A DNA stretch of 64,000 nucleotides from NCBI GenBank assembly GCA_024734555.1, contig JANPWX010000097.1:2341048-2405047 (forward strand), in the 5' to 3' direction. Shown here in pieces: positions 52,688 to 64,000 of this stretch (positions within the stretch are counted from its first letter, which is position 1; every line of letters starts with the position of its first letter). Position numbers and translations under genes: made by a program. Under the pieces are notes generated by a model, which was not told where the DNA came from, did no database searches, and saw only the letters and a list, made by a program, of their open reading frames with translations. The DNA comes from Trochalopteron elliotii. Taxonomy: Eukaryota; Chordata; Aves; Passeriformes; Leiothrichidae.

Positions 52688-55600
52688 TGACACTTCAAGA
52701 AATGTTCATGTGAATTAAATCTTCACAAAGAGTGACTACAAAACACAATCCTTCAGCCTAAACTTGAATGATGCCAAACAACCCTGAAGAGAAGTATGCT
52801 GCTACTGAAAGCAGAGTGATAAAACAGGAGCTTTATTCTCAGTCATTTGTAATGATGCAAAGCTTAGGGATCAACAGTCTTTCTGTGATTTGTTCAACTG
52901 ATAATAAAAATTTGCCTTAATGCAATAGGACCCCCAAGTGCTATAGGCGGAGCCAATAGCATTGGGCTTCTGTGTTGTAAAGAAATTGAGGGGGAAAAAG
53001 ATGTTAAGCAAGTCTCTGAAAAACAGCCTCAGCCTGGTTTCTTTTTCTATATCTAGCCATGATGTTACTTAATATTTCATCTCAAATCCTTGGCTAAATG
53101 GAAATAACTTTATTTCAATTCCCCACTACAAAATATTAGTATTACCCCAATATTGGTAATGGGCTTTTGGCAGCTTTATTACAACTTAGTCAATCTTGCA
53201 AAAAAGATAAATATAGTACAGAGCTTACAAAGATGGGTGACATTAAAATCATTAAAAATTTCAGTCATAAATAATTAAATATCTGTGTTGGGTATTTAAC
53301 TAAGTGGTCTTTGAATTACTTAAGTTACTGAGCTCTAAAGTACTGGAAAATTCCCCATATTTTCTAAGTTAAGCAAACATGATGAACTAAGCATATAAAA
53401 TCTCACTATTTTTTTTCTGAGTTGTTGTTTGTTTATTTGGTTGGTTGGTTTTGTTCTGTCCAGTATACTGGAAGTCACTGGCTTCTGAATCAGTTCCTAT
53501 TGCACTGTCTAAAGTAAAGCTTTGTCTCCTTCTAGCCATCATAATTGCAAAATCTTAAAATAAATTGCTAAGAAATTGCCAGTGTGATACACTTGTCACG
53601 CTCACTTTCTAATTTCACAATGACCCATGATGACATGGTGCAGTCAGATTACCAGAAAACGTTAGGATTGGAACAGGAGCTCATTAGAAGCGCTTTATAA
53701 AGCAGGCAGTACTTCTACAGAATAACAAAGCAGCAGCTTTTTCTTTCAAAATAGCTAATAAAATTTGCTTCTGAGAAACTGTGATAAATATCTGCAATTT
53801 AAGTTTGTGTAATTCTCCTTGATTGACTGTAATGAGTCTCAATTTGTCTTGTAAATCGAATACTTAATTGCTGTGTTCAAAATGACATCAGGTTGTTACA
53901 GTGTTCAGTATGTCTAAACCAAAAAGTTATTAAGTGCCTGACTTGCAAGCCTAAAGGGACTTCAGCATCTCTATTAGATAATATATTATTTATAATTTAG
54001 GGTTATGAAATTAGCTCTGTCTGGCTCCCTGTGGCTTATAAAATAAGCTGCCAGTAATTAAAATTTCCACCACTGACCACTAGCAGCTTCCAGCAGAATT
54101 CAGCTGCAGAAGGGGAAATGCACAGAACACTGCTAAGCAAATTTCAAGAGATGGATGAGAAAAAGCATGTCTGCTTCTTGTGAAATCTGGGGGAATTTGG
54201 GCATGAAAAGCATAAAATCTCATTTTATGAAATTCTGCTTCACCCGGCACCTTGTTTCACAAGGTCCTCCCTCACCATTTTGTTCTGACATTCTCCACAC
54301 ACTTGGATATGTACTGCTGAGGCTCATCCATCTGGGTGAGGAGGAGGAGTTTCAGCACCCAATGCATTCCTTCCTCGCCAGGTAGGTTATTCCTTCACCT
54401 ATCAGTTTTTGAGGCAGCTTCCTAAGAGTCCATGTCACTTATCCCAACAGGATAAAATTCACTGCAAAAGACAACAGCCATTGTGTTTAACATACAGCTG
54501 AAAGTGCTGGAGCTGTTTACAGGAGTCAGCAAGTGAAACAGTGAGAGGAAGTCCCTTGCACTCTCCCCTTGGCAGGGTCAAACAGGGATAAGGACTTCTT
54601 TCTCCTCTCTGAGCATCCAAACCACCAGACTGAGGGTTTTTTTCTGCACAGGCCTCCTCCAAGTCTCTCCTTGTGAAGCTGTGAAGAAAACTAACTAGAT
54701 TGCCTGAAGTGGGGAGAATCCTTGGTTCTCCTCTCTACAACAAAACCTGCTTCCGCAATTTTTGCAGAGGCCTTTTGTAGCAGCAGAAACCTCTTAGGGG
54801 TGACTGGAAGAGTGTGACTGTGCCACATGACTAAGCAGTGCTTATTTACACTAACCAGTGCTGTCTGCATTCCTGCCAGGAATGCCATACCTGTTTTATC
54901 TCAAAAGCTTAGGAAGGGCTGCGTCAGAGCAGCAGGACATTTCTCCCTGCCACCATGGGAAGAAGCTGGATTTAAGACTCAGTCCAACCACTGCATGAGG
55001 CATCTCTCTGCAGTGCCAGTTATTTCACACTGTGTAAGCAAAAGATCAGCTGCTTAAACCAGGCGTTTGACCACTGTAGGAAACACATGCATGTTCTATT
55101 ACCTCCAAAAGCCACGCTATTTTTAAACATTAAGACTTCAATTACTTATCCAGAGCTAGGGAGGATGAAATGGTCCTCTGCACACAGCAAGTACATGGAA
55201 GTCTTATTTAATTTGTGAGACTTAAAATTGTCATCACATTTCAAGCTGAGTTTCACTTGCAGGGGGGATAGTGGCAGAGCCAAGTAAGAAAACATACCCC
55301 AATTTCCCTTTTCTCCCATCTGCCCAGACAAATCAGGCTAGTCATGCCATATTTCTGTTTAAGTAATTGTTAACTCAGACTGTTAACTCATTTAATAAAT
55401 ATCCATTTTCCCTACCTTTTTAAATTCAGTTTTTGAGATACTGTTCTTGGCCAGTTGTAAGTGTGACAGCAAGTCTGTTAATCACTCAGGCTGGCCAAAA
55501 ACCAGATTCCAAACACATAACAAATAAAGGATTAAAAGCTATCCATCAGTATACCTACCTTCTTTCAGACCTGCAGGGCTCCTTGCAGTCAGAATCCTTC

Positions 55601-58600
55601 ACAATCATAGAGAGGGAAAAATGGGGAGAAACTGTGTGTTTGAGACTATTTTGTCCGTGAGATTTAAGGGATTTTTCTCTCCTACAATATCTGTGCCTTC
55701 AGTTACTCTGAGAGATCAAAAGCATGGTCCATTAATCCCTAAAGTCACTGAAGATAATGAAGGGAATCAAAGAGAGAACACCACCAGAGCTATTTTATTA
55801 CAGCGATTATCCTGCAGTAGGCTTCAGAAATGACAAGCTGCTCACTAAATCCTACAGAAACAGTGAGCCTGAAATCTCTGAAGGTATCCAGGGGCTGAAG
55901 GATAAGAAATAAGTCAGGGCCAGCTGTTACGTATACAACAACAGCATCAGTAGGATACGAGTATTATAAACCTCAAACATCTGGGAGTCTGGGAGACAAG
56001 GAAGTGGTTCCCACTTCACACATCAGTCAGCCAGCCTCCTGGCCAATAAACCTTGACAAATGCACACCCCAGCAATTTAGCAAATATCTGCAAATCAGGG
56101 TTTATGAGGAGGGGCAGTCCCTTCACGGTGTTCTTTGGAACACAAGCCCACAACAACTGGCACTGAGAATTGTTAGCACAACACATCTGGGTATGTGCAG
56201 CCTTCATAACCTAACCTATGAAATCTCAGTAAGGGAGATGGATCTGAGCAAGGCTCATAGGCTACAATCACAGCAGTCAGGTGACAAGACAGCTCTTCCA
56301 ACCTCTGCTAGACGTACACACAGCTTCTCCACCCTCAGCTGAGCGCTTTGAATAGAGAGAAGTCCCTCCAAGGCTGACAGCAGCAAGTTTTATTCAGTAC
56401 TAAGCAGCAGTAAGAGATGTAATGGCAGGTACCTGCTGGGATGTACCGTGCTTGTTTACAGAGATTGTAATTGTTACAAGGTAACTGCTGTGCTTTTAAT
56501 TCTGGCTAATTTTGTTTTGGCTCATCTCTCCTGATTTGCATGCAGAGCACAGGTCTCTAACATGAACAATTGTGTGAGTTAAAGAAAAAAACCTAGGCAA
56601 ACAGCCTTTTTTCTGGTAAATGAGTTGTACTCAGAAAAGTATTTCCTTCAAAACAGCACTACGATATCCTCCAACTTGCTTAAGAAATTCATAACACCTT
56701 GAAATTCTTATCAAATATGGTCATTTTTACTTCCTTTGCTTTATAAATGATTACTGAAATATCAGTCCTTTAGAGTGAGCATTGCAATTGAATGTCAGCA
56801 CTCTGATTTTCATGCTGAATGAACTGATGTATTGATTTACACCACCATCAGTGGGCATGGTTGGGTTTAGCTGCCCCTGAGGTCTATTAAATCCTCCTCC
56901 AGTCTGTGATGTTCCAGTGTACCTTGAGGTAAGGAATAATGAAAACCACAGCACAAACACAAAATAATCTGCTTATCTCCTACATCAGGTCTCACTTAGC
57001 TTGTATACAAAACCTTTTCTTCCAAGCACAAGAAATTTAAACCCTTTCTAAAATTAATTATTTGCATCAACTCTGGGTGATCTACGGCAACTTCGTGGAA
57101 CAGAGAATATTTACAGGAACATGAGGCATGCAGTGACCCTTGTGAAAGAAGCTGCCATATCAGCATGAGTCTGAATTTACAACAAGTACAACATTCCTCA
57201 TCATTGATTGCCCCATTCCTGGGAAAGCAACTTGCAAAGTCCTGACAATTTCCCTTTGCATTATCAGGCATCAACAACACTGTTAGCAGCACCATTAACC
57301 TTCTGTGGCCTTGGCTTAACAGTGCTCAGTGCCAGACCCAGAGCACAGCTGACCAAAGCAGAACCACACCAGAAATGAGGTGCCCAAACTCAGTAAACCA
57401 TTCTGGTCAAAATCCCCCTTCCCAACCTGCTGCTTTGCAGCTGTAGATAGCTAGCCTTACCCCCTTGGTGGGACTTGGTTTGCAGTGTACTGACATGCTG
57501 TGTGGACACTGCGGTCCTGTCCCCACTTTTTCTCCTTCCAGTCAGCAGCACTGGGGCAGTAGCACAGCCCATTGCTCTCCAGCCAGTGAGGATGCAGAGT
57601 AGGGACACAGCCAGAGGCCTGTGCCACTCCATGCCAGCCTGCAGAGGTGGCTTTGCCCATCCCTTGGGCAACTGCAACCAGCTGCTCCCCTCCTTAAGAA
57701 CAAGAGTGATGGGGACAGGTCCCCTCTGCTTCTCCCATCTCCTGTTGTGGTTGGCAGTGGCAGATCAGCTGTCTGCTGGTAGGGAGAGACAGACGTGCCC
57801 TTAAGTACAAGATACATGCACCTCATGAAACTGAGCAGAAGCTGCATTTCCCAATCTCCTATTCTGCTCCACCATAAACTTGGCTCAAGATGGGCTCCTG
57901 AGCAGCCGAGATAGGCTGAGGGCAGGCCATGAAGAGAGAGAAAAAACAACAGAGAGAAAAGAACCTGCCCATGCCCCAGGAAGAGGGGCTGTCCTTGGAA
58001 AAGGGACACACACCCACACTCTCACCTACATGCCAAGGGATGCTTAAGCATTTTGCATGAGACAGCACACAGACTAAGGGTATAAACAAGCCAAGCCCCT
58101 TTGTGCAGTTGAGTAGCGCTCTAAACCACTGAGCCTGCACACACAACATCTCTGCTGGAATTTAGTTAATTTATTAAATGATGCAGAAAAGAATACAGGA
58201 CCCATCATCCCCAGGCTGTGCTGAATTTTCAAGGTTGACAGAATTTATATTGCACAAGGAAGTGAGTGACGCTTTTCAGAACTGAAATGAATTTTATGGC
58301 TCCCAATATACCTTTGTTTACTTCTTTTATTTAAACTGCCTTAATCCAACTCTTGAAATTATATACATTCTGATGGAAAGCAACTGACAAGGCTCACAAC
58401 TGGCTATGGGCCATTGCTAGAGAGAACACAAAGGGCTGGACATGATCTTTGGTCTGAAGTGGTGACAGCATTCATTCAGCTGCTCTCCTGGCTGCCCAGA
58501 TACAGACCTTAAAGCATCCCTTAAATATATCACTTAAAACTTTGTAATGTCTTGGCACATCTCTGTGTGCTTCAAGAACTTCCCAGAAGTTAGGCAGGTG

Positions 58601-60639
58601 GGTTTGCCAAAACCCAAGCAACAGTAGACATATACATAGCATTTTATTGCTACTACTCAAAAGTCCATCATAAAAAATTAAAATATTTAATCTGCAATAA
58701 AAAGGAGGTGGATGTGGGTTTTTTAAGACAAACACAGTACGTCAGGTATGGCCCTTTAAATGGGACTTCAGAGTATGTAGCAGTGTATCTGTATAACGGG
58801 CCATTCTGATGCACCAGCCAAACTGGTTGTGAGTAATATTATCAAACTACCTGCAGTTTTGTTGTTAGAGCTCTCAGGAGTTCATCAAGGTTACTGAGAA
58901 AACAACAGAATCAAAAATAAGATGAGAGCCTGAGAAAATGTCTGCAATAAATGTAAACCCTAGCTAGGGAAAGCACAATGTGAGGATGGATGCTTGAACA
59001 ATTGGATGTCCTGAAGGATGGATGCCCACATGGACAGTAGACCTGCAACCTGTATCTGGCATGTAATGTAAACAATAAATGGCTTCTGTTGGAATCATAT
59101 TGGTTCTGTTATTCAGTGGCCCATTTCCCCCTGCAAGAGTAGATGAGGTTGTTTTAGCCAAGCTTTACTTTTTCCTCAGTCAATTTTTACTCGGTTGCTG
59201 GCATGTTATCTCCCTCACTCCTTTTGGATTATGTTATTTTCTCCTCAAAGTTTTAAGACTTATCAGCTCCTTCCCATTTCTTGCATTTGAAAATGAGGCT
59301 GAAAAATGCATGGAATCCATACTATCTACTCTGCTGCAGAGTTTGGCCATTTGTGACTCACGTGTGTATCTGCTGACTCGTTTTGGCAAGAGTCAGCTTT
59401 ACCTTTGACTGAGAAATAGGCCTGAGGATTTAAAGCAAGTGCAGAAAAACAGGCAAACCCAACAATCACTCGTTTGACAGACCATAATAATTTCTTGGCT
59501 GTTAAAATAAATAAATAGCTGAGTTTCAAGAAAGGCCAAAAACCTGACAGCATTCTGGAATGGGAAGGTAGCAGAGCATTAAATGAAAGGTGGTAGAGAA
59601 ACAGAGACAGTCAAAAATGAGAGCAAAGAGTTTCTAATCCCCTCAAAATAACAAATTTGTTTCTAATACTGCATTTCACGTTTTCACAGTAACATTATTC
59701 TAACAAACAGATGGTTCCTTGAGCCATAATTCTTTCTTTGAAACACAATTTGAGACACATAGATCAACACAGCACAGTGGGGAAGATGTCATCAAAATTT
59801 GGTTCCCTTTGGAAACATCCAACTTCATGGCATGTTACTCATCATTATGGGGTAAAGACGCACTATTGCCAACATCTGTACTTTTTACTGAAAATTCTGT
59901 AGCGTTTACTGTTTCATCTATAAAAAGAGATGTTTCTTGGAACAAAGTGATTATGTGACAATCTTGTTTTTATGTAGAAGTGCAGGCACTCACAAGGAGT
60001 AAAGCTGAATGCTCAAATACAACTAAAAATTAGTAACAACATAGTTCTAGGGCCTAAAATTCTCCTATACTAACATGTAAGCTCTAGCATTGGTTGTTTC
60101 TCAAGACTGTATGAGCTACTGCCACAAAAATAATCAAAGAGCAGGTAAGGCTACAAATACAATCTCCTTGGGATGTTTCAGGTAGAAGGAATCAAACCTG
60201 CAGAAGGTTATTACTTCACTAAGAAGTTATGCAGAAGTTGTCTTCAGTCCACTGTGATCCCTGAGTGAGAAAAGGTGAAACAACTAGTAGGAAAATATGT
60301 TTTCATCTCTCTTCTGCCCTTCTGGAGCGCAATTATGCAAGGCAGTGGCTATTACATCTGGGAATGGACCTCCAAACAGGTCCCAGAGTTTTTTGTTTAC
60401 AGTATTTCCTTCTCAAGAACACATCACTTCATCTCAGAGAGACAATCATCCTTTCAATACAAAGAATTAATTTCCCTGACTCACTGGTAAAAATCAAAAA
60501 AGCAGCTGAAATGGCAGACTTAACTGCATGTCAAACTGAGAAGTCACAGTTCTCTTTTAAACACTGATTCAAGTCACAAGCAAGCCAAAAAATCCAGACC
60601 AATCCAGATCAGATGCTGATCCCATGTGGACCACTTTCC
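52688..60639. other. Intergenic region downstream of RNASET2
   Basis: About 8 kb between the solo LTR and the RNASET2 3' end. It includes a GT-rich low-complexity stretch at 53421-53453 and a GC-richer patch at about 57440-58060 with overlapping unsupported frames on both strands. I recognise no gene. In human the RPS6KA2-RNASET2 interval is also free of conserved coding genes, as far as I know. Confidence 0.6.
53421..53453 (+). repeat. GT-rich low-complexity repeat
   Basis: GTTGTTGTTTGTTTATTTGG then GTTGG repeats and TTTTG form an interrupted GTT/GTTT/GGTT microsatellite in the intergenic region. Confidence 0.85.
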
Positions 60640-60645
60640 TTTAAT
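60640..60645 (-). promoter_or_regulatory. Candidate RNASET2 poly(A) signal (ATTAAA)
   Basis: The minus strand carries ATTAAA 124 bases after the RNASET2 stop codon, with G/T-rich sequence some 50-80 bases further on. I saw no AATAAA on the minus strand nearer than about 2 kb downstream (58640 region). ATTAAA is the commonest variant signal. Cleavage would then fall near 60615-60630; this is inference without transcript data. Confidence 0.45.
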
Positions 60646-60768
60646 AGCAAAAGAATTGCATTTTCCAGCAGAAATCTTCACTATAGCCTGTGATATAGAC
60701 AGGGGCTTGTAATATTACATGAGTTTGGGTTTTGTTGCTGTTCAAAAGTTTTTCAAACTCTTATGGCT

Positions 60769-60960
60769 TCATTTGTGATCTTGGAGCTCTGAAGGATAAT
60801 AGGTTGGGAGAGTATCATTGCAGACCGACAGCTCTGAAGTTCCAAGTTTGAAGTGAGCCTGCATTGAGTTGGATTCACCCTCCAGCTCCACACAGTTTAC
60901 CAGCTGCAGTTCTTTGGTGAAGCAGATTTCAATCTGGCCAATTGTTTGTGCTTTTTCACC
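60769..60960 (-). CDS. RNASET2: RNASET2 last coding exon (C-terminus)
   Basis: Seen: after a CATGTTTCCAG acceptor the minus strand codes 63 residues from GEKAQTIGQIEICFTKELQL to a C-terminal SELQDHK and TGA. TIGQIE-C-TK matches the human RNase T2 C-terminal segment (TIGQIELCLTK). Three cysteines (EIC, VNC, SVC) correspond to conserved disulfide cysteines 202, 213 and 241 of human RNASET2. The 17 residues between the IQC cysteine of the previous exon and EIC are kept exactly. The spacing EIC to VNC is one residue shorter than human, and the loop to the last cysteine is a few residues shorter. Known: RNase T2 is a secreted/lysosomal acid endoribonuclease. This exon holds structural cysteines, not the catalytic histidines. 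The poly(A) side follows within a few hundred bases. Confidence 0.95.
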   Translation of the reverse strand, partial: GEKAQTIGQIEICFTKELQLVNCVELEGESNSMQAHFKLGTSELSVCNDTLPTYYPSELQDHK

Positions 60961-63161
60961 CTGGAAACATGAAGGGTAAGATCAGCCTTATGGGAAGGAG
61001 AAAATAAATCAATTCTTCACTTACATTTCCATATCTATACAATAGAGTAGTAATTTTTTGTGTATTTACCAGATGAAAAATGCAAAGAAAGGTACAAGAG
61101 GCATCCACTCTGAACAGCTTATAGTACTCTTACTCAGTACCAATCTGGGACTTGTCTAACTAGTAAGTCTTGTTATGAAATGCTGTGACACATTATCCTG
61201 GCCTTCATCTGCACAGGCCACAGAAGCTGTTCACCTTATGATGAGGTGATGAGCTCTGGCTGAACTCTGCGAGTATTGAAGGGTACATGTGACCAGAAAA
61301 AAGCTTTTCACCAACCCTTCACAGCAGGATAGGAATTGAGGCAAATAAAATCCTCCCTACATGAGAACAGAAATTAAATTTTATAACAGCTTTTACACAA
61401 AAGAATACAGAGCCAAGTTGTCAGAAGGAGCAGAAGCATGATTTTTGGACTACAGGACAGGCTAGGAAGAAAAATACTGATCACGAATAAAGCAGGCAGG
61501 TATGCAGACCTTTCATGTGGTGAAAAGATTACAGGAAAATCCCCCCAAGTGCTCAGGTCTAACAAAATGTAGAAAAAAAATGTTTGAGAAACAATTAAGC
61601 AGGACAAAAAGATACATACCAAACAAAAGTAACTGTGGTGAGGGATTTTTTTGTTTGTTTGGAATTTGTGTTGTTGGGAGTTTGTTTATTTTGGGTTTTT
61701 CTTTAAGAAACATAAGAACACAGAGTGTGTCTAATCCATTTCAAACATCAACGTACCTTCATCATGCACTTCAGGCAAGGACAAGTCTAGAACTCTGAAA
61801 AAAGCCTATCTTCACATAACTGAGATGTACTTTTTCATTTCTATTACCCAATACCTTCAGCTGTTAAGTACAGGAGACCCAAGCTGTACATTACTTTCAT
61901 GTAACTGGAGCAGTATCTTAAGTGTACTAAAAGCAATGCCAGAACTACAGGGAACAGAGCTAGAAACTGGGGATTGTGTTATCTCTGTATTTCTTTAATG
62001 TCAAAAGATGGATGAGTGTATAACTCTCATTCAACTAATATTCCTTTGCTCCTTAAAGTAACTTATAAACAAATGTTAAAAATATTGTAACCTATATATT
62101 CTTTTTCATGTTAAAAAACATATGAGTTCAAAAACCTCAGAGCATTACTAAAGCAAGAGTTGACAACATACTCCAATAGCAACTGTATCTTAGCAAGTTT
62201 GCATAAATTGTTGCTTGTGTATGGGCAGTAACTCTGCCAAAAGTTCTGCAGTAAATCACTTTTAACAAGCTGAGATAAGAAGGAACCACTTATAAGAGTG
62301 AAAGCTAACCTTGTGGGTTTTGTTTTTTGCTTTATTTTTCTGTAAGAGCAGAGTAATCTTGCTGAAAAAAAAGGAAAGAAAGAGCTCTGCAACCTACACA
62401 TGTAGCTGTTCAGAATACTATTTTGTTCCTCCAAAGGCACTTTTGGTTCATATATGGTGACCTATACTTTACAGAACATTGTCTTTGTGTACCACCTTCT
62501 CTACTGCATCACGATGCACAGCACAATCATTGCAAGGAAAAATAAAAAGACATGAAATTTTGAGACATGATCAGCTCAAAAAGAAAGACTACAGTGACCC
62601 TGAACCACAGGGAAGCTCAGAATGCCTTTTTGTACCTCTTTAGGTATGGGCTTTCTGGAACAATAGAGACAGGCTTCTGAGCTATTTTATTTCAGAAGGA
62701 TTCTGTTCTCTGAGTAACTTCCTCATGCAGAACACAAGAGCCAGTGGAGGGAAGGTTGTTGCTGACAGCAGTATTCTCACCAAGGCTAGCAGTCACTTGC
62801 TCCATTCAGCTCACTCTTGCTGGTTTTAGTAATCTGCCATGCAGCAGTTAAACTTCAGCAGGCATGGTGGGAAGTGCCCACCTACAGCAATACCTCCAGC
62901 ATGGTGGTCACAACATTCATGCAAGAGATGCAGGTTTAAATCTTTTAAGACAGAGACCTTTAGAACCCAAGTCCAAGAATCAAACAATACCTACAGGCAA
63001 ACAGCTGTATACACAAAGAACACCTAGACCAAAGTTTGATCATACTGAAGATTTTTCACTCTATTTTTGCTATATTTTTGATAAAAAGTGCTTCTTAAAG
63101 AAAGGAAGTTACTTTTTTGTTTGGTTTTTTTTCCATTTTGGGAAGTTAGGGGAGTTTTTAC
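60961..63161 (-). other. RNASET2: RNASET2 last intron
   Basis: The 2.2 kb between the last two coding exons has a GTAAAA donor and a TTTCCAG acceptor. It is AT-rich with T- and A-runs (for example T-rich stretches near 61650-61700 and 63110-63130). I recognise no exon or transposon in it. Short open frames on both strands are unsupported. Confidence 0.85.
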
Positions 63162-63236
63162 CTCTTCTGGAGGAAGGCATTGGATCTTTGGTGTTACGCC
63201 ATAAAATTGTCTAAGAGCTTCCTTTATAGCAGTCAT
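63162..63236 (-). CDS. RNASET2: RNASET2 internal coding exon
   Basis: Seen: a TTTTTTCAG acceptor is followed by 25 codons, MTAIKEALRQFYGVTPKIQC then LPPEE, and a GAG|GTAAAA donor. Both boundaries are phase 0. Human RNASET2 has VADFKDALARVYGVIPKIQCLPP at the same place, so the family assignment is direct. The cysteine of IQCLPP is the partner of the last cysteine in the following exon (human 184-241). The methionine that opens the exon is internal, not a start codon. Confidence 0.95.
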
Positions 63237-63451
63237 CTGAAAAAATTAAAAAGCTTATAGAGATTAATAGGTCACAAGAACATCTTCCAACAGCTGCCAC
63301 AATGGTTAAGCTCTCAAAAACTTTTATAAAAAGCACAACCTTAAAGAACTATACAATTTTTAACAAATCATTTGTTCTACAGAAATTAGTTGACTGCTAC
63401 TAAAAAAAAGTCCATGCACATGATTTTGTTTTATAAAAGATTGCCTCTTAC
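63237..63451 (-). other. RNASET2: RNASET2 short intron
   Basis: A 215-bp intron with GTAAGA donor and TTTTTTCAG acceptor lies between the HLLKAGIKPSSSYYK exon and the next one. It is AT-rich and has no other visible feature. Confidence 0.9.
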
Positions 63452-63497
63452 CTTGTAATATGAACTGCTTGGCTTTATCCCAGCTTTCAAGAGATGA
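63452..63497 (-). CDS. RNASET2: RNASET2 internal coding exon
   Basis: Seen: the minus strand has a GTTTGTTTCAG acceptor, then one base completing a split codon and 15 codons HLLKAGIKPSSSYYK, ending at AAG|GTAAGA in phase 0. Human RNASET2 reads VLLKLGIKPSINYYQ here. The exon is 46 bp, which leaves a split codon at its upstream end; the preceding exon (..LELYREL.. in human) is not recognisable between 63498 and 64000. The two catalytic motifs of the T2 family (CAS-I and CAS-II) are encoded further upstream, outside the window, so activity cannot be judged here. Confidence 0.93.
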
Positions 63498-64000
63498 CTG
63501 AAACAAACATAAAACATTTTTCCATTTTTCTTGTATGCAAACATACCTTCATAATCATTAGATAAAAGAGATAATTTTAAGAACCTGTCAAGCATTACAG
63601 TGATGGGAGCAAGGGCAACTTGTCTTTCATTCTTTGCCAGCCTAGGAAAGGCCATTTTCTGAAAAGACACGTCCCATCTAACTTGGCAGGGTCAGGAAGA
63701 ACCCTTTCCCACACCTTAATCTGAGAAACAAGGACAGTTCAGTCTTCAGACACAGCTAGGGGGAGTCTCAGGGTGCTCTGTTCAGTGCCAAGTAAGGCAT
63801 GCAGTTTAACTGCTTCCCTTCCCCTGCTTGAGCCATTCCCCTGTGCTCCTGTCACTGTGGAAGGTACAGGGGCAGACTTGTGAGGGTGTTCTAGGCACCC
63901 TCATATTCAAACACAGGATGGGCTTCCTGTGGTGGGAGACACACAGCACACTGGCAGAGGGATACAGCATGTCAATCAGGATCAATGTTACTGTCAGGGC
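63498..64000 (-). other. RNASET2: RNASET2 intron, continuing past the window
   Basis: This is intron sequence upstream of the HLLKAGIKPSSSYYK exon. The minus-strand frame stays open through the acceptor for about 58 codons (to 63670), but the residues do not resemble RNase T2, so I read it as intron. No further exon is recognised before the window ends. Confidence 0.75.

Noticed and set aside
57542..58009. 155-codon minus-strand frame
   Set aside because: It overlaps equally open frames in other registers, is rich in low-complexity Ser/Leu/Cys, and has no recognisable domain.
59069..59074. Plus-strand AATAAA as the end of a gene
   Set aside because: No exon or transcript evidence precedes it on the plus strand; isolated AATAAA is frequent in AT-rich DNA.
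63498..63670. Extension of the RNASET2 exon to 63670
   Set aside because: The frame is open, but a clear TTTCAG acceptor is at 63498 and the upstream residues do not match RNase T2.

Overview
The window is vertebrate nuclear DNA, most likely from a bird. It is AT-rich, intron-dominated sequence with one CpG island, a long decayed CR1 LINE, a second CR1 3' end that still carries the CR1-type terminal octamer repeat, and a solo retroviral LTR. Almost all open frames are short and chance-like. The real coding content is five small exons, all on the minus strand. I saw no bacterial-type operon, CRISPR array or tRNA gene.

Layout. From 1 to 36387 the window holds the 5' end of a gene I identify as RPS6KA2 (ribosomal S6 kinase RSK3), read leftwards. 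Coding exon 1 is 36325-36387, inside a CpG island that runs into an assembly gap at 36626-37022. A 45-bp coding exon 2 lies at 33041-33085. Intron 1 is about 3.2 kb. The next intron fills the remaining 33 kb with no recognisable exon. From 37023 to about 60600 is intergenic DNA with a tandem E-box pair just beyond the gap, a possible MIR fragment and the solo LTR at 51957-52683. From about 60600 to the right edge is the 3' end of RNASET2 (acid ribonuclease T2), also read leftwards: three coding exons at 63452-63497, 63162-63236 and 60769-60960 plus a candidate poly(A) signal. Its upstream catalytic exons lie beyond 64000.

The two genes are not a functional unit. RSK3 is a cytosolic/nuclear kinase downstream of ERK, while RNase T2 is a secreted/lysosomal ribonuclease. 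Their order and shared orientation match the human 6q27 arrangement (RPS6KA2 next to RNASET2, same strand), which supports both identifications. I did not find a convincing new biological system. The points most worth a second look are an open plus-strand reading frame with a strong Kozak context in the CpG island (possible divergent transcript), the RSK3 frame that stays open upstream of its start into the gap, and the paired E-boxes beyond the gap.
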